Shown here: positions 1-5,298 of the stretch, one piece after another
Numbering within the stretch: the stretch's first letter is position 1
Layout: the number at the start of each line of letters is the position of its first letter
NCBI GenBank assembly: GCA_004322375.1
Contig: SCUC01000079.1
Span: 1 to 5,467 of the forward strand
Origin: Bacteroidota bacterium
GTDB taxonomy: Bacteria; Bacteroidota; Ignavibacteria; UBA10030; SZUA-254
DNA: 5,467 nucleotides
Direction of reading: 5' to 3'
Translations under genes and position numbers: made by a program
The notes under the pieces: generated by a model
The model's database searches: none
Seen by the model: the letters and a program-made list of their open reading frames with translations, nothing else
Told to the model about the DNA's origin: nothing

Positions 1-703
1 ATCAATGTTTAATCCCGACCTTAAGCCGCAGAAATCGAAAAATTTTGAAATAGGTATCAAAGGAAATCTCCTGTTTCTCGATGAGGAAATCTTCAAGAGC
101 GTTTATTTTGATGTGACATTCTTCAATAGTAAAATAGAAGATGAAATAGTTCCGTTTGAAGTGTTCGGCGATGTCTTCTATCGTAACGCAGCAAAGACGA
201 ATCGCAGCGGACTCGAAGTGGGGTTGAATGCTGAACTCTACAAAGGATTGAGGCTCAAATCCTCTTATACGCTTTCAGATTTCACCTACGATGCCTATGA
301 AGCAAGAACAATTCATAACGATAGCACGGTGACTGTTGCTTCATTTTCAGATAATCATGTTCCGAGTGTTCCTGAACACAATTTTTCGCTTGCAGTGTTA
401 TATGAGAACAGGTTGAATGAGTCGCTTACAGGATTTCTTAAGCTCAACTATAACAATGTGAGCGGGTTGTACACTGATGATGGCAATACAGAAAAATCTG
501 AAGGCTATGCTGTTATGAATTCTACACTTGGCTTTGATTGGATCATTAGCCGGTTTCAAGTAATCTTTTCTTGCGGGATGAATAACATGTTCAACAAGAC
601 CTATGTTGCGTTCGTCAATATCAATTCTGCCCAGAAAGAATATTATGAAGTAGGCGAGCCAAGGAATTTTTTCACGGGATTTAATATCAGTTATACATTT
701 TAA
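1..703 (+). CDS. TonB-dependent outer-membrane receptor, C-terminal part (5' end outside window)
   Basis: This is the last ~233 residues of a TonB-dependent receptor, an outer-membrane beta-barrel that imports ligands such as siderophores, vitamins or glycans using energy passed on by TonB-ExbBD. The frame is open at the left edge, so the first ATG at 5 is internal and not a start. The segment NPDLKPQKSKNFEIGIKG, a few residues in, is the classic 'NP.LKPE.S.N.EIG.KG' strand-turn of the receptor barrel. It is followed by alternating amphipathic strands (YFDVTFFNSKIEDEI, RNAAKTNRSGLEVGL, LRLKSSYTLSDFTY) and the protein ends in the aromatic residue Phe (NISYTF), as BAM-assembled barrels do. The plug domain and TonB box lie upstream, outside the window. 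The ligand cannot be told from this part. The stop at 701-703 is one base before the next gene, which suggests co-transcription with the secreted propeller protein. The family is secure; the substrate is unknown. Confidence 0.88.
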   Translation, partial: SMFNPDLKPQKSKNFEIGIKGNLLFLDEEIFKSVYFDVTFFNSKIEDEIVPFEVFGDVFYRNAAKTNRSGLEVGLNAELYKGLRLKSSYTLSDFTYDAYEARTIHNDSTVTVASFSDNHVPSVPEHNFSLAVLYENRLNESLTGFLKLNYNNVSGLYTDDGNTEKSEGYAVMNSTLGFDWIISRFQVIFSCGMNNMFNKTYVAFVNINSAQKEYYEVGEPRNFFTGFNISYTF

Positions 704-704
704 T

Positions 705-2363
705 ATGAAACTTCAATATTCAATATCAATTGTGCTTTGTTTATCGTTGATAACATTCGAGAAGATAAAATGTGGCTCATCTTCTCAGTTATCTAAACAA
801 CAGGTGTATGTTTCGCAGAACGTTCGCCTCTTCCCAACTTCATTTGTTCAAACGGAACCTCTTGTTGCGCGTCATCCATTGAATTCCAGCATTTTATTTG
901 TAACCGCCAATACGTTCGATACAACTACAGGTTTTCAGAGCGAAGGCATATACTCAACGACGGACGGAGGACAAACATGGTTTGGCTCCGATACATGCAA
1001 AGGATTTCTCATCAGCTCCCATAAAGGAAATCCGGGCATTGCAATTGATAAAAACGGAAATTTCATTCTGACAAGACTAAGCTCCTCACCCGGATTATAT
1101 TCACATTCCTCTACCAATAACGGACTCAGCTGGACTGCAATGAAGAAAATCACCGACGCTGATTTGTACAAAGCAACTCTTCACTCAGACGGCGATGCTT
1201 CTAGCAGTTACTACGGCAGGACCTACGCGGTATGGACGAGCTTGGCTGCACCGCCACATAAGCTTACCATTTCTTATACAGATGATGGGGGCGGAAATTG
1301 GAGCGCGCTGAAAGAGGTTAATAACCCTGCTTCAGGAACTATTGGAAAAGGGGGGGAAGCCGCTATTCTCTTAAATGGTGTGATTGTCGTTTGTTGGGCA
1401 AGAGCTGTGAACAGTTCTCCATTTATAGAAGATTTCATTGGTACAGCTTCCTCGTCGAACGGCGGTGCGACATGGTCGGTTACTGAAAACGCTTTTGATG
1501 TAAATGGTATTGCAGGGATGATCCCGGCAAAAGCGAATCTTAAAACCAACGGGTGGCCCAGAATTGCTGCAGATAGGAGTGGAAGCGCATACAATACCAG
1601 AGTTTATATTGTTACTGCCCAAAAAGGATTGTCCCCGGCAGGCAATGACCCGGATATAGTTCTCAACCGTTCAATTGATAGTGGGAAAACATGGTCGGCA
1701 GGAATTCGCGTCAATCAAGATGCGCTGAACAACAATAAATATCAATATTTTCCTGCGATTCATATTGACGATGGCGGCGGCGTGAATATTTTATATTATG
1801 ACGACCAGAATACGACATCCGATTCCGTTGGAGTTTTTCTTTCCCGCTCAACAAACGGCGGCGATAGCTGGATGGATTTTGAAGTAAGTGATCATAATTT
1901 CAAGCCCGCCCCCATTGCCGGTCTTTCGCCCGGTTACCAGGGAGATAATATAAGCTTAACTTCTTCCGGTAATACGCTCCAAGCCTTCTGGATGGATAAT
2001 TCATCGGGACATTACCAGATATGGACTGCCAAAATTGATATTTCAACGCTTGATGTTAAAGACGATAAACAAGAATTTCCTTCACGGATTAGGCTCTTCC
2101 AAAACTATCCCAACCCATTCAACCCATTGACAATTATCAATTATCAATTGGCAATTGACAATTTTGTCTCCTTAAAAGTGCACAACATGCTTGGCGAAGA
2201 AATTGCAACACTTGTGAACGAGTTTCAGACTTCAGGTTTCAAATCGCAAGTATGGGATGCAAGCGGGTTGCCAAGCGGAGTGTATATTTATAAATTGGTG
2301 GTAGTAGGACAAGATGGCATCTTGTCCTACACAGATGTGAAGAAGATGCTGTTGCTCCGATAG
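705..2363 (+). CDS. Secreted BNR/Asp-box (sialidase-like) beta-propeller protein with type IX sorting domain
   Basis: A 552-residue protein that is probably exported by Sec and then by the type IX system to the surface or medium. Residues 1 to ~23 form a signal peptide (Lys2, hydrophobic ISIVLCLSLITF, then a polar GSSSQ stretch); there is no good lipobox around Cys23. Six Asp-box motifs (S/T-x-D/N-x-G-x-x-W) begin near residues 84, 135, 190, 249, 322 and 381 (e.g. STTDGGQTW, RSIDSGKTW, RSTNGGDSW). Their spacing of 51-73 residues suits a six-bladed propeller. From ~464 runs a type A sorting domain: LFQNYPNPFNP, KVHNMLGEEIATLVNE, GLPSGVYIYKL, KKMLLLR. I do not see a clear RIP motif or a convincing sialidase arginine triad, so an enzymatic role is not supported; glycan binding or hydrolysis are both possible. 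ATG 705 is one base after the receptor stop and has no clear Shine-Dalgarno site, so coupling is likely. Oddities: the sorting-domain DNA carries a heptamer array, an inverted copy of an intergenic repeat and a perfect palindrome. Confidence 0.85.
   Translation: MKLQYSISIVLCLSLITFEKIKCGSSSQLSKQQVYVSQNVRLFPTSFVQTEPLVARHPLNSSILFVTANTFDTTTGFQSEGIYSTTDGGQTWFGSDTCKGFLISSHKGNPGIAIDKNGNFILTRLSSSPGLYSHSSTNNGLSWTAMKKITDADLYKATLHSDGDASSSYYGRTYAVWTSLAAPPHKLTISYTDDGGGNWSALKEVNNPASGTIGKGGEAAILLNGVIVVCWARAVNSSPFIEDFIGTASSSNGGATWSVTENAFDVNGIAGMIPAKANLKTNGWPRIAADRSGSAYNTRVYIVTAQKGLSPAGNDPDIVLNRSIDSGKTWSAGIRVNQDALNNNKYQYFPAIHIDDGGGVNILYYDDQNTTSDSVGVFLSRSTNGGDSWMDFEVSDHNFKPAPIAGLSPGYQGDNISLTSSGNTLQAFWMDNSSGHYQIWTAKIDISTLDVKDDKQEFPSRIRLFQNYPNPFNPLTIINYQLAIDNFVSLKVHNMLGEEIATLVNEFQTSGFKSQVWDASGLPSGVYIYKLVVVGQDGILSYTDVKKMLLLR
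2128..2162. repeat. Heptanucleotide tandem array (5 x TNNCAAT) inside the sorting-domain coding sequence
   Basis: Five back-to-back 7-base units, TGACAAT, TATCAAT, TATCAAT, TGGCAAT and TGACAAT, lie in the coding DNA just after the NYPNPFNP motif. Seven is not a multiple of three, so the units are read in successive frames and the protein (INYQLAIDN region, residues 477-487) shows no obvious repeat. The position matches where the sorting domain usually has its first beta-strand, so the repeat DNA is tolerated as strand sequence. Confidence 0.75.
2222..2242 (-). repeat. Inverted copy of the intergenic CTGAAAC heptamer repeat, within coding DNA
   Basis: Read on the minus strand, these 21 bases match 2515-2535 at 20 of 21 positions; the single difference is T for C in the CTGAAGC unit. 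The plus strand shows the 7-base rhythm GTTTCAG, ACTTCAG, GTTTCAA. It encodes FQTSGFK (residues 507-513) in the sorting domain, between the ATLVNE strand and the VWDASGLPSG turn. A match of this length in a 5.5 kb window is very unlikely by chance, so this looks like the same repeat family in a coding location. Confidence 0.7.
2304..2330. repeat. Perfect 27-base palindrome inserted in frame near the end of the sorting domain
   Basis: Two 13-base arms, GTAGGACAAGATG and CATCTTGTCCTAC, are exact reverse complements around a single central G at 2317. The element covers nine codons (VGQDGILSY, roughly residues 534-542). Family sorting domains normally run from 'GVY.YKL' through a short A-G-x link to '(F/Y)-x-E/D-x-KKM.L'. 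Here the link is about six to eight residues longer, and the extra residues are those encoded by the palindrome. This suggests a small mobile or REP-like palindromic element that landed in frame. The palindrome is seen directly; the insertion origin is inferred. Confidence 0.75.
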
Positions 2364-2393
2364 TATCACAAAGCGAAAGATACACAGCGTTAT

Positions 2394-2449
2394 AGATGTA
2401 AGATAGTAGTTGTTAGATATGCGATATTCGATGTGAGATATGTGATGAC
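2394..2449. repeat. Degenerate heptanucleotide array, 8 units of NGATRTN
   Basis: Eight consecutive 7-base units can be laid out without gaps, from AGATGTA at 2394 to TGATGAC at 2443. Position 2 is G in 8/8 units, position 4 is T in 8/8 and position 3 is A in 7/8, while other positions vary; AGATATG occurs exactly twice (2415, 2436). The strict phase with drifted units argues for an old tandem array, not simple AT-rich sequence. Confidence 0.7.
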
Positions 2450-2474
2450 TTAACATTACTCTTTATTTTGTCTT

Positions 2475-2502
2475 GATTACACGAATGATCAATGACTAAT
2501 CA
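2475..2502. repeat. Short degenerate heptanucleotide array (about 4 units, NNAATGA-like)
   Basis: Units GATTACA, CGAATGA, TCAATGA and CTAATCA follow each other; the last base is always A and the central AAT is kept in three of four. This is weaker than its neighbours. The 9-mer TTGTCTTGA also appears at 2468 and 2510, 42 bases (six heptamers) apart, bracketing this array. Confidence 0.4.
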
Positions 2503-2514
2503 CCTTGTGTTGTC

Positions 2515-2542
2515 TTGAAACCTGAAGCCTGAAACCTGAAAC
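2515..2542. repeat. Heptanucleotide tandem array, 4 units of CTGAAAC
   Basis: Four adjacent units TTGAAAC, CTGAAGC, CTGAAAC and CTGAAAC. The first three units are 20/21 identical to the minus strand of 2222-2242 in the coding sequence upstream, making a long inverted repeat pair about 270 bases apart. Confidence 0.8.
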
Positions 2543-2553
2543 ACTCAAGCTAA

Positions 2554-2574
2554 AAACCACAAACCACAAACACT
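2554..2574. repeat. Heptanucleotide tandem array, AAACCAC x ~2.7
   Basis: Two exact AAACCAC units are followed by AAACACT, again with a 7-base period. It lies 11 bases after the CTGAAAC array. Confidence 0.6.
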
Positions 2575-2611
2575 CTGTATCATGCCGAAATTCAGGCTCC
2601 TAAAAGGAATT

Positions 2612-2640
2612 TTGCTTCCTGCTTCTTTTTTCCGTAAATT
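2612..2640 (+). promoter_or_regulatory. Candidate sigma70-type promoter for ffh
   Basis: TTGCTT (2612-2617) and TAAATT (2635-2640) are separated by exactly 17 bases, partly T-rich. Match to the -35/-10 consensus is only moderate. Transcription would start near 2647 and give a ~115-base leader containing the hairpin at 2655-2683. A poorer alternative (TTGGGG at 2725, AATACT at 2749) would give an almost leaderless ffh transcript. This is a guess from sequence alone. Confidence 0.3.
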
Positions 2641-2654
2641 AAGTCTCTTTTTCA

Positions 2655-2683
2655 CCTATCCACTTGATGCGATAGGCTTTTTT
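2655..2683 (+). terminator. Weak hairpin plus T-run (possible terminator or attenuator)
   Basis: CCTATC (2655-2660) pairs with GATAGG (2671-2676) around a 10-base loop and is followed by C and six T. The stem is short and only half GC. It could end transcripts running in from the upstream operon or, if the promoter at 2612 is real, attenuate ffh. Confidence 0.4.
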
Positions 2684-2761
2684 ATGTTATTTTAGCCCAT
2701 ATTTGGTCTGCTACCCACCGAGTATTGGGGATTCTTACTGAAGTTAGCAATACTTTAGCTT

Positions 2762-4087
2762 GTGTTTGAAGATTTATCCCAAAAATTAGAGCTTGTTTTT
2801 AAGAAACTCCGTGGGCAGGGCAAAATCACGGAAGGCAATGTTACAGAATCGTTACGCGAAGTTCGTCGTGCATTGTTGGATGCCGATGTCAACTACAAAG
2901 TTGTTAAACAATTTGTAGAGGATGTTCAAAAGCGAGCTGTAGGTCAAGAGGTACTTCAGAGTATCACCCCGGGACAGTTAATCGTTAAAATTATTTTTGA
3001 CGAGATGGTAACGTTGTTGGGGACTTCTGCCGCGCAAATAAACATTGCGCCCTTGCCGCCAACAATAATTATGGTGGCGGGATTGCAAGGATCGGGAAAA
3101 ACAACTTTTTGTGCAAAGCTTGCTAATTTTCTCAAGAAGAAAAGCCGGTTCCCTATTTTAGTAGCAGCTGATGTTTACCGACCTGCTGCGATAGACCAGC
3201 TTGAAATGCTGGGAAAACAGATTCAAGTTCCGGTTATTGCTGAGCGAGGGAAAGGCGCAATAGAAATTGCTGCAGGCTCGATAGAACAGGCTCGAAAAGC
3301 AGCCCGCGACGTTGTTATCATTGACACGGCGGGAAGGTTACACATAGATGAAGAGATGATGCGCGAGGTTGAAACGATTAAATCGAAAGTCAACCCGCAC
3401 GAAATTCTCTTTGTTGTTGATTCTATGACCGGTCAGGATGCTGTCAACACGGCAAAAGCGTTCCACGACCGTTTGAATTTCGATGGCGTTGTTCTTACAA
3501 AACTTGATGGCGATACTCGCGGCGGAGCGGCGCTTTCGATTCGCTCGATTGTAACAAAGCCAATAAAATTTGTCGGCACAGGTGAAAAGCTTGATGCGCT
3601 TGAGCAATTCCACCCCGATAGAATGGCGTCCCGCATTCTCGGTATGGGAGATATTGTAAGTCTCGTTGAAAAAGTTCAGGAGCAAGTTACAGAAGAGAAA
3701 GCGCTCAAGATGGAAGAGAAGCTTCGAAAGGCTCAGTTTACCTTCGATGATTTTCTTGACCAGCTTCATGAAATAAAAAAAATGGGACCCTTGCAGCAAG
3801 TGCTCGGAATGATTCCCGGTTTGAATAAAATACCTGCAAATGCCCAGGTTGATGATAAGGCGCTTGTGCGGATTGAAGCAATTATTCAATCCATGACGAA
3901 GCAAGAGCGGTTGAAACCGCATCTGATAAACGGCTCGCGAAGGAAAAGAATTGCAACCGGCAGCGGTACTTCTGTACAGGAAGTCAACAAATTGCTCAAG
4001 CAATTTTTCGATATGCAAGATATGATGAAACGAATTTCTCGCGGAAAAATTCCGAAGATGTTCAGAAACGTGCAACCCTTTGGGTAA
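2762..4087 (+). CDS. ffh: Signal recognition particle protein Ffh (SRP54 GTPase)
   Basis: Ffh binds 4.5S RNA and signal sequences of nascent proteins and, with the receptor FtsY, delivers ribosomes to the SecYEG translocon. The 441 residues are near the family's usual ~450 and in the normal order. The N domain is residues 1-95. The GTPase G domain shows P-loop GLQGSGKTT (107-115), DVYRPAAIDQL (137-147), DTAGR (188-192), TKLDGD (246-251), GTGEK (272-276) and the closing FHPDRMASRILGMGD. The methionine-rich M domain starts at ~325 (FDDFLDQLHEIKKMGPLQQ, GMIPG) and carries the RNA-binding INGSRRKRIATGSGTSVQEV helix-turn-helix near 389-408. The start is GTG: a stop lies in frame at 2756-2758, and MFEDLSQKL matches the family's first residues. 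No clear Shine-Dalgarno site precedes it. The tail after residue 425 is short. It heads the ffh-rpsP-rimM-trmD cluster, 81 bases before rpsP. Confidence 0.97.
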   Translation: MFEDLSQKLELVFKKLRGQGKITEGNVTESLREVRRALLDADVNYKVVKQFVEDVQKRAVGQEVLQSITPGQLIVKIIFDEMVTLLGTSAAQINIAPLPPTIIMVAGLQGSGKTTFCAKLANFLKKKSRFPILVAADVYRPAAIDQLEMLGKQIQVPVIAERGKGAIEIAAGSIEQARKAARDVVIIDTAGRLHIDEEMMREVETIKSKVNPHEILFVVDSMTGQDAVNTAKAFHDRLNFDGVVLTKLDGDTRGGAALSIRSIVTKPIKFVGTGEKLDALEQFHPDRMASRILGMGDIVSLVEKVQEQVTEEKALKMEEKLRKAQFTFDDFLDQLHEIKKMGPLQQVLGMIPGLNKIPANAQVDDKALVRIEAIIQSMTKQERLKPHLINGSRRKRIATGSGTSVQEVNKLLKQFFDMQDMMKRISRGKIPKMFRNVQPFG

Positions 4088-4154
4088 ATTCCAAAATTCA
4101 AGACCAACAGTAATCATAGAGAATTTTTACTTACATTAGTTCATAACTTAATTC

Positions 4155-4160
4155 AGGAGA
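4155..4160 (+). promoter_or_regulatory. Ribosome binding site of rpsP
   Basis: AGGAGA, preceded by C, ends eight bases before TTG 4169. This strong site fixes the non-ATG start of S16. Confidence 0.75.
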
Positions 4161-4168
4161 ACACAACA

Positions 4169-4603
4169 TTGGTTAAATTACGCTTACGGCGTATCGGCAA
4201 GAAGAAGCAGCCGGTCTATAAAATTGTGGCAGCGCACTCAGAGTCGCCTCGTGACGGAAAGTTCCTCGAAGCAATTGGAACATACAATCCGCGACAAGAA
4301 CCACCTCTCATAGATATTAAAGAGACAAGGTTATTTTACTGGCTCAAGAAGGGCGCAAAAGCAACCGATAAAGTGCTTGGCTTGGCAAAATATAAAGGAC
4401 TCTGGCTGAAGTGGCAGTTAATGAAGAATGGTAAAGATGAAGCGGCAATCGCTGCTGAACTTGAAAAATGGACTGTTCTTCAGGCAGAACGACTTCGACG
4501 ACAGGCTGAGAAAAAGACACACCGCAAGAAGAAGAAAAAATCTTCCGGTGAAGCAGCCGCCGCTCCGGCAGCCCCGGCGCCAGCAGAAGCACCATCTGCC
4601 TAA
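4169..4603 (+). CDS. rpsP: 30S ribosomal protein S16 with basic/Ala-Pro C-terminal tail
   Basis: S16 binds 16S rRNA early in assembly of the 30S subunit. The core (residues 1-~85) has the family hallmarks: VKLRLRRIGKKKQPVYKIV, the AAHSESPRDGKFLEAIGTYNP strand-loop, then RLFYWLKKGAKATDKVLGL. At 144 residues it is well beyond the 80-90 of E. coli or Bacillus S16. The extra part is a charged helix (KDEAAIAAELEKW...AERLRRQAEKK) followed by a lysine run and an Ala/Pro tail (AAAAPAAPAPAEAPSA). Long Ala-rich tails are known in Bacteroidota-type S16, so this is lineage style and not a fusion. Translation starts at TTG, supported by the AGGAGA site and by alignment of VKLRLRRIG with the normal N terminus. 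The next gene, rimM, acts on the same subunit. Confidence 0.96.
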   Translation: MVKLRLRRIGKKKQPVYKIVAAHSESPRDGKFLEAIGTYNPRQEPPLIDIKETRLFYWLKKGAKATDKVLGLAKYKGLWLKWQLMKNGKDEAAIAAELEKWTVLQAERLRRQAEKKTHRKKKKKSSGEAAAAPAAPAPAEAPSA

Positions 4604-4678
4604 CAGCAAGGCATTTGAAATTGCTATCTCTCAAGGATAGTAATACACTCAAGCCGGCAGTTTTTCTAATAGCTCATT

Positions 4679-4705
4679 AAGCGATGGGTTTTACACCCAT
4701 CGCTT
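4679..4705 (+). terminator. Strong hairpin between rpsP and rimM (terminator or attenuator)
   Basis: AAGCGATGGGT (4679-4689) and ACCCATCGCTT (4695-4705) form a perfect 11-bp stem around the loop TTTAC. The following bases (TCACTTTCTC) are pyrimidine-rich but lack a clean T-run, so termination is probably partial. A leaky terminator here would lower rimM-trmD expression relative to rpsP, a ratio known for the E. coli rpsP operon. The stem overlaps an upstream in-frame ATG at 4684. Confidence 0.65.
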
Positions 4706-4721
4706 TCACTTTCTCGATTGC

Positions 4722-4727
4722 GAGGAA
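4722..4727 (+). promoter_or_regulatory. Ribosome binding site of rimM
   Basis: GAGGAA with a 10-base gap to ATG 4738. It supports that start over the in-frame ATG 4684, which lies in the hairpin stem and has no such site. Confidence 0.65.
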
Positions 4728-4737
4728 CCGATACTTT

Positions 4738-5298
4738 ATGAATCCACAGACGATTAATTCTTCGCCGTTACAACGAGAACTATTTGCCATAGCACAAATT
4801 ACAAGCTGTTTTGGGATTAAAGGATTTGTAAAAATTCAACCATTTACTCATACCCCGGAACGATTGCGCGACTTAAAATCTGTCGTGATGGGTAGAACTG
4901 AAGACAATGTCTCGGTGTATGAGATTGATGAAATCGAATTTCAAGCAAATACTATTATTCTCAAGTTTGTCGGATATGACGATAGAACGTCTGTTGAGCC
5001 TCTCGTTGGCAACTATCTTTTTGTTGAAAAGAGTATGCTTGCCGAACCGCCTGAAGGCTCATGGTTTATTCATGATATTATCGGTTGCAAAGTTTTTAAT
5101 GATGCACAGACATTCCTTGGTATTGTCCGGGAAGTCTGGAAATTACCCGGAAACGATTTATGGGAAATTGTGCTTGAGAAACGTCATGTCATGTTCCCCG
5201 CAAATAAAGAATTGATACGTGAAGTTGATATTCTCGCGCGACGCATCGTTATTGCCCCCCCTGATGGATTGTTCGAGGAATTGACCGATGAGAATTGA
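4738..5298 (+). CDS. rimM: Ribosome maturation factor RimM
   Basis: RimM helps fold the 3' (head) domain of 16S rRNA in the pre-30S particle and interacts with S19. The 186 residues have the two expected domains. The N-terminal barrel holds LFAIAQITSCFGIKGFVKIQ (residues 15-34, the family's 'G.I...HGIKGEVKV' motif, with Phe in place of the usual His/Gly region), then PFTHTPERL. The PRC-barrel starts near 105 with EGSWFIHDIIGCKVF, LGIVREVWKLPGNDLWEI and VMFPANKELIREVDILARRI, and ends in the typical PPDGLFE. The frame is open back to ATG 4684, giving 204 residues, but that ATG sits inside the hairpin stem; ATG 4738 has GAGGAA in front and gives the usual family length. It is followed by trmD with an 11-base overlap. 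Confidence 0.95.
   Translation: MNPQTINSSPLQRELFAIAQITSCFGIKGFVKIQPFTHTPERLRDLKSVVMGRTEDNVSVYEIDEIEFQANTIILKFVGYDDRTSVEPLVGNYLFVEKSMLAEPPEGSWFIHDIIGCKVFNDAQTFLGIVREVWKLPGNDLWEIVLEKRHVMFPANKELIREVDILARRIVIAPPDGLFEELTDEN
5275..5280 (+). promoter_or_regulatory. Ribosome binding site of trmD (inside rimM)
   Basis: GAGGAA lies seven bases before ATG 5288, within the last codons of rimM. Confidence 0.65.

Larger units (their letters stand above)
2364..2761. other. Gene-free, repeat-rich intergenic region upstream of ffh
   Basis: About 400 bases without a convincing gene. Bases 2394-2574 are almost wholly short-period arrays (7-base units of four unrelated sequences). Bases 2581-2700 hold a candidate promoter and a hairpin followed by a T-run. 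I looked for a 4.5S/SRP RNA because ffh is next door, but saw no GGAA-loop stem with the usual flanking motifs. No tRNA is visible either. Confidence 0.7.

Noticed and set aside
2394..2574. CRISPR array
   Set aside because: Repeats are 7-base units without spacers of constant size.
2605..2632. AGGAA/TTCCT mini-hairpin followed by a T-run as a terminator
   Set aside because: A five-pair AT-rich stem with the T-run six bases away is too weak; the hairpin at 2655-2683 is a better candidate.
2581..2640. Possible 4.5S/SRP RNA gene next to ffh (AGGAA...TTCCT stem)
   Set aside because: The stem is only five pairs, and the conserved SRP RNA loop and internal-loop motifs are missing on both strands.
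2582..2695. Small plus-strand frame of 37 codons (MPKFRLLKGILLP...), basic start and hydrophobic end
   Set aside because: No ribosome binding site, it runs through the candidate promoter and hairpin, and T-rich DNA alone gives the hydrophobic residues. A real small membrane peptide cannot be fully excluded without conservation data.
3338..4117. Open frame of 259 codons on the minus strand opposite ffh
   Set aside because: It lies entirely against a secure, conserved gene; its protein has no recognisable domain and a composition rich in Phe, Asn, His and Cys expected from a reverse frame.
4428..4640. Alternative plus-strand frame overlapping the end of rpsP
   Set aside because: It is a shifted reading of the S16 tail; the S16 frame is supported by homology and a strong ribosome binding site.
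4624..4640. CTATC/GATAG mini-hairpin after rpsP
   Set aside because: Five weak pairs and no T-run directly after it; the stem at 4679-4705 is far stronger.
4684..4737. Extended N terminus of RimM from ATG 4684
   Set aside because: The ATG sits inside an 11-bp hairpin, lacks a ribosome binding site and adds 18 residues not expected in the family.
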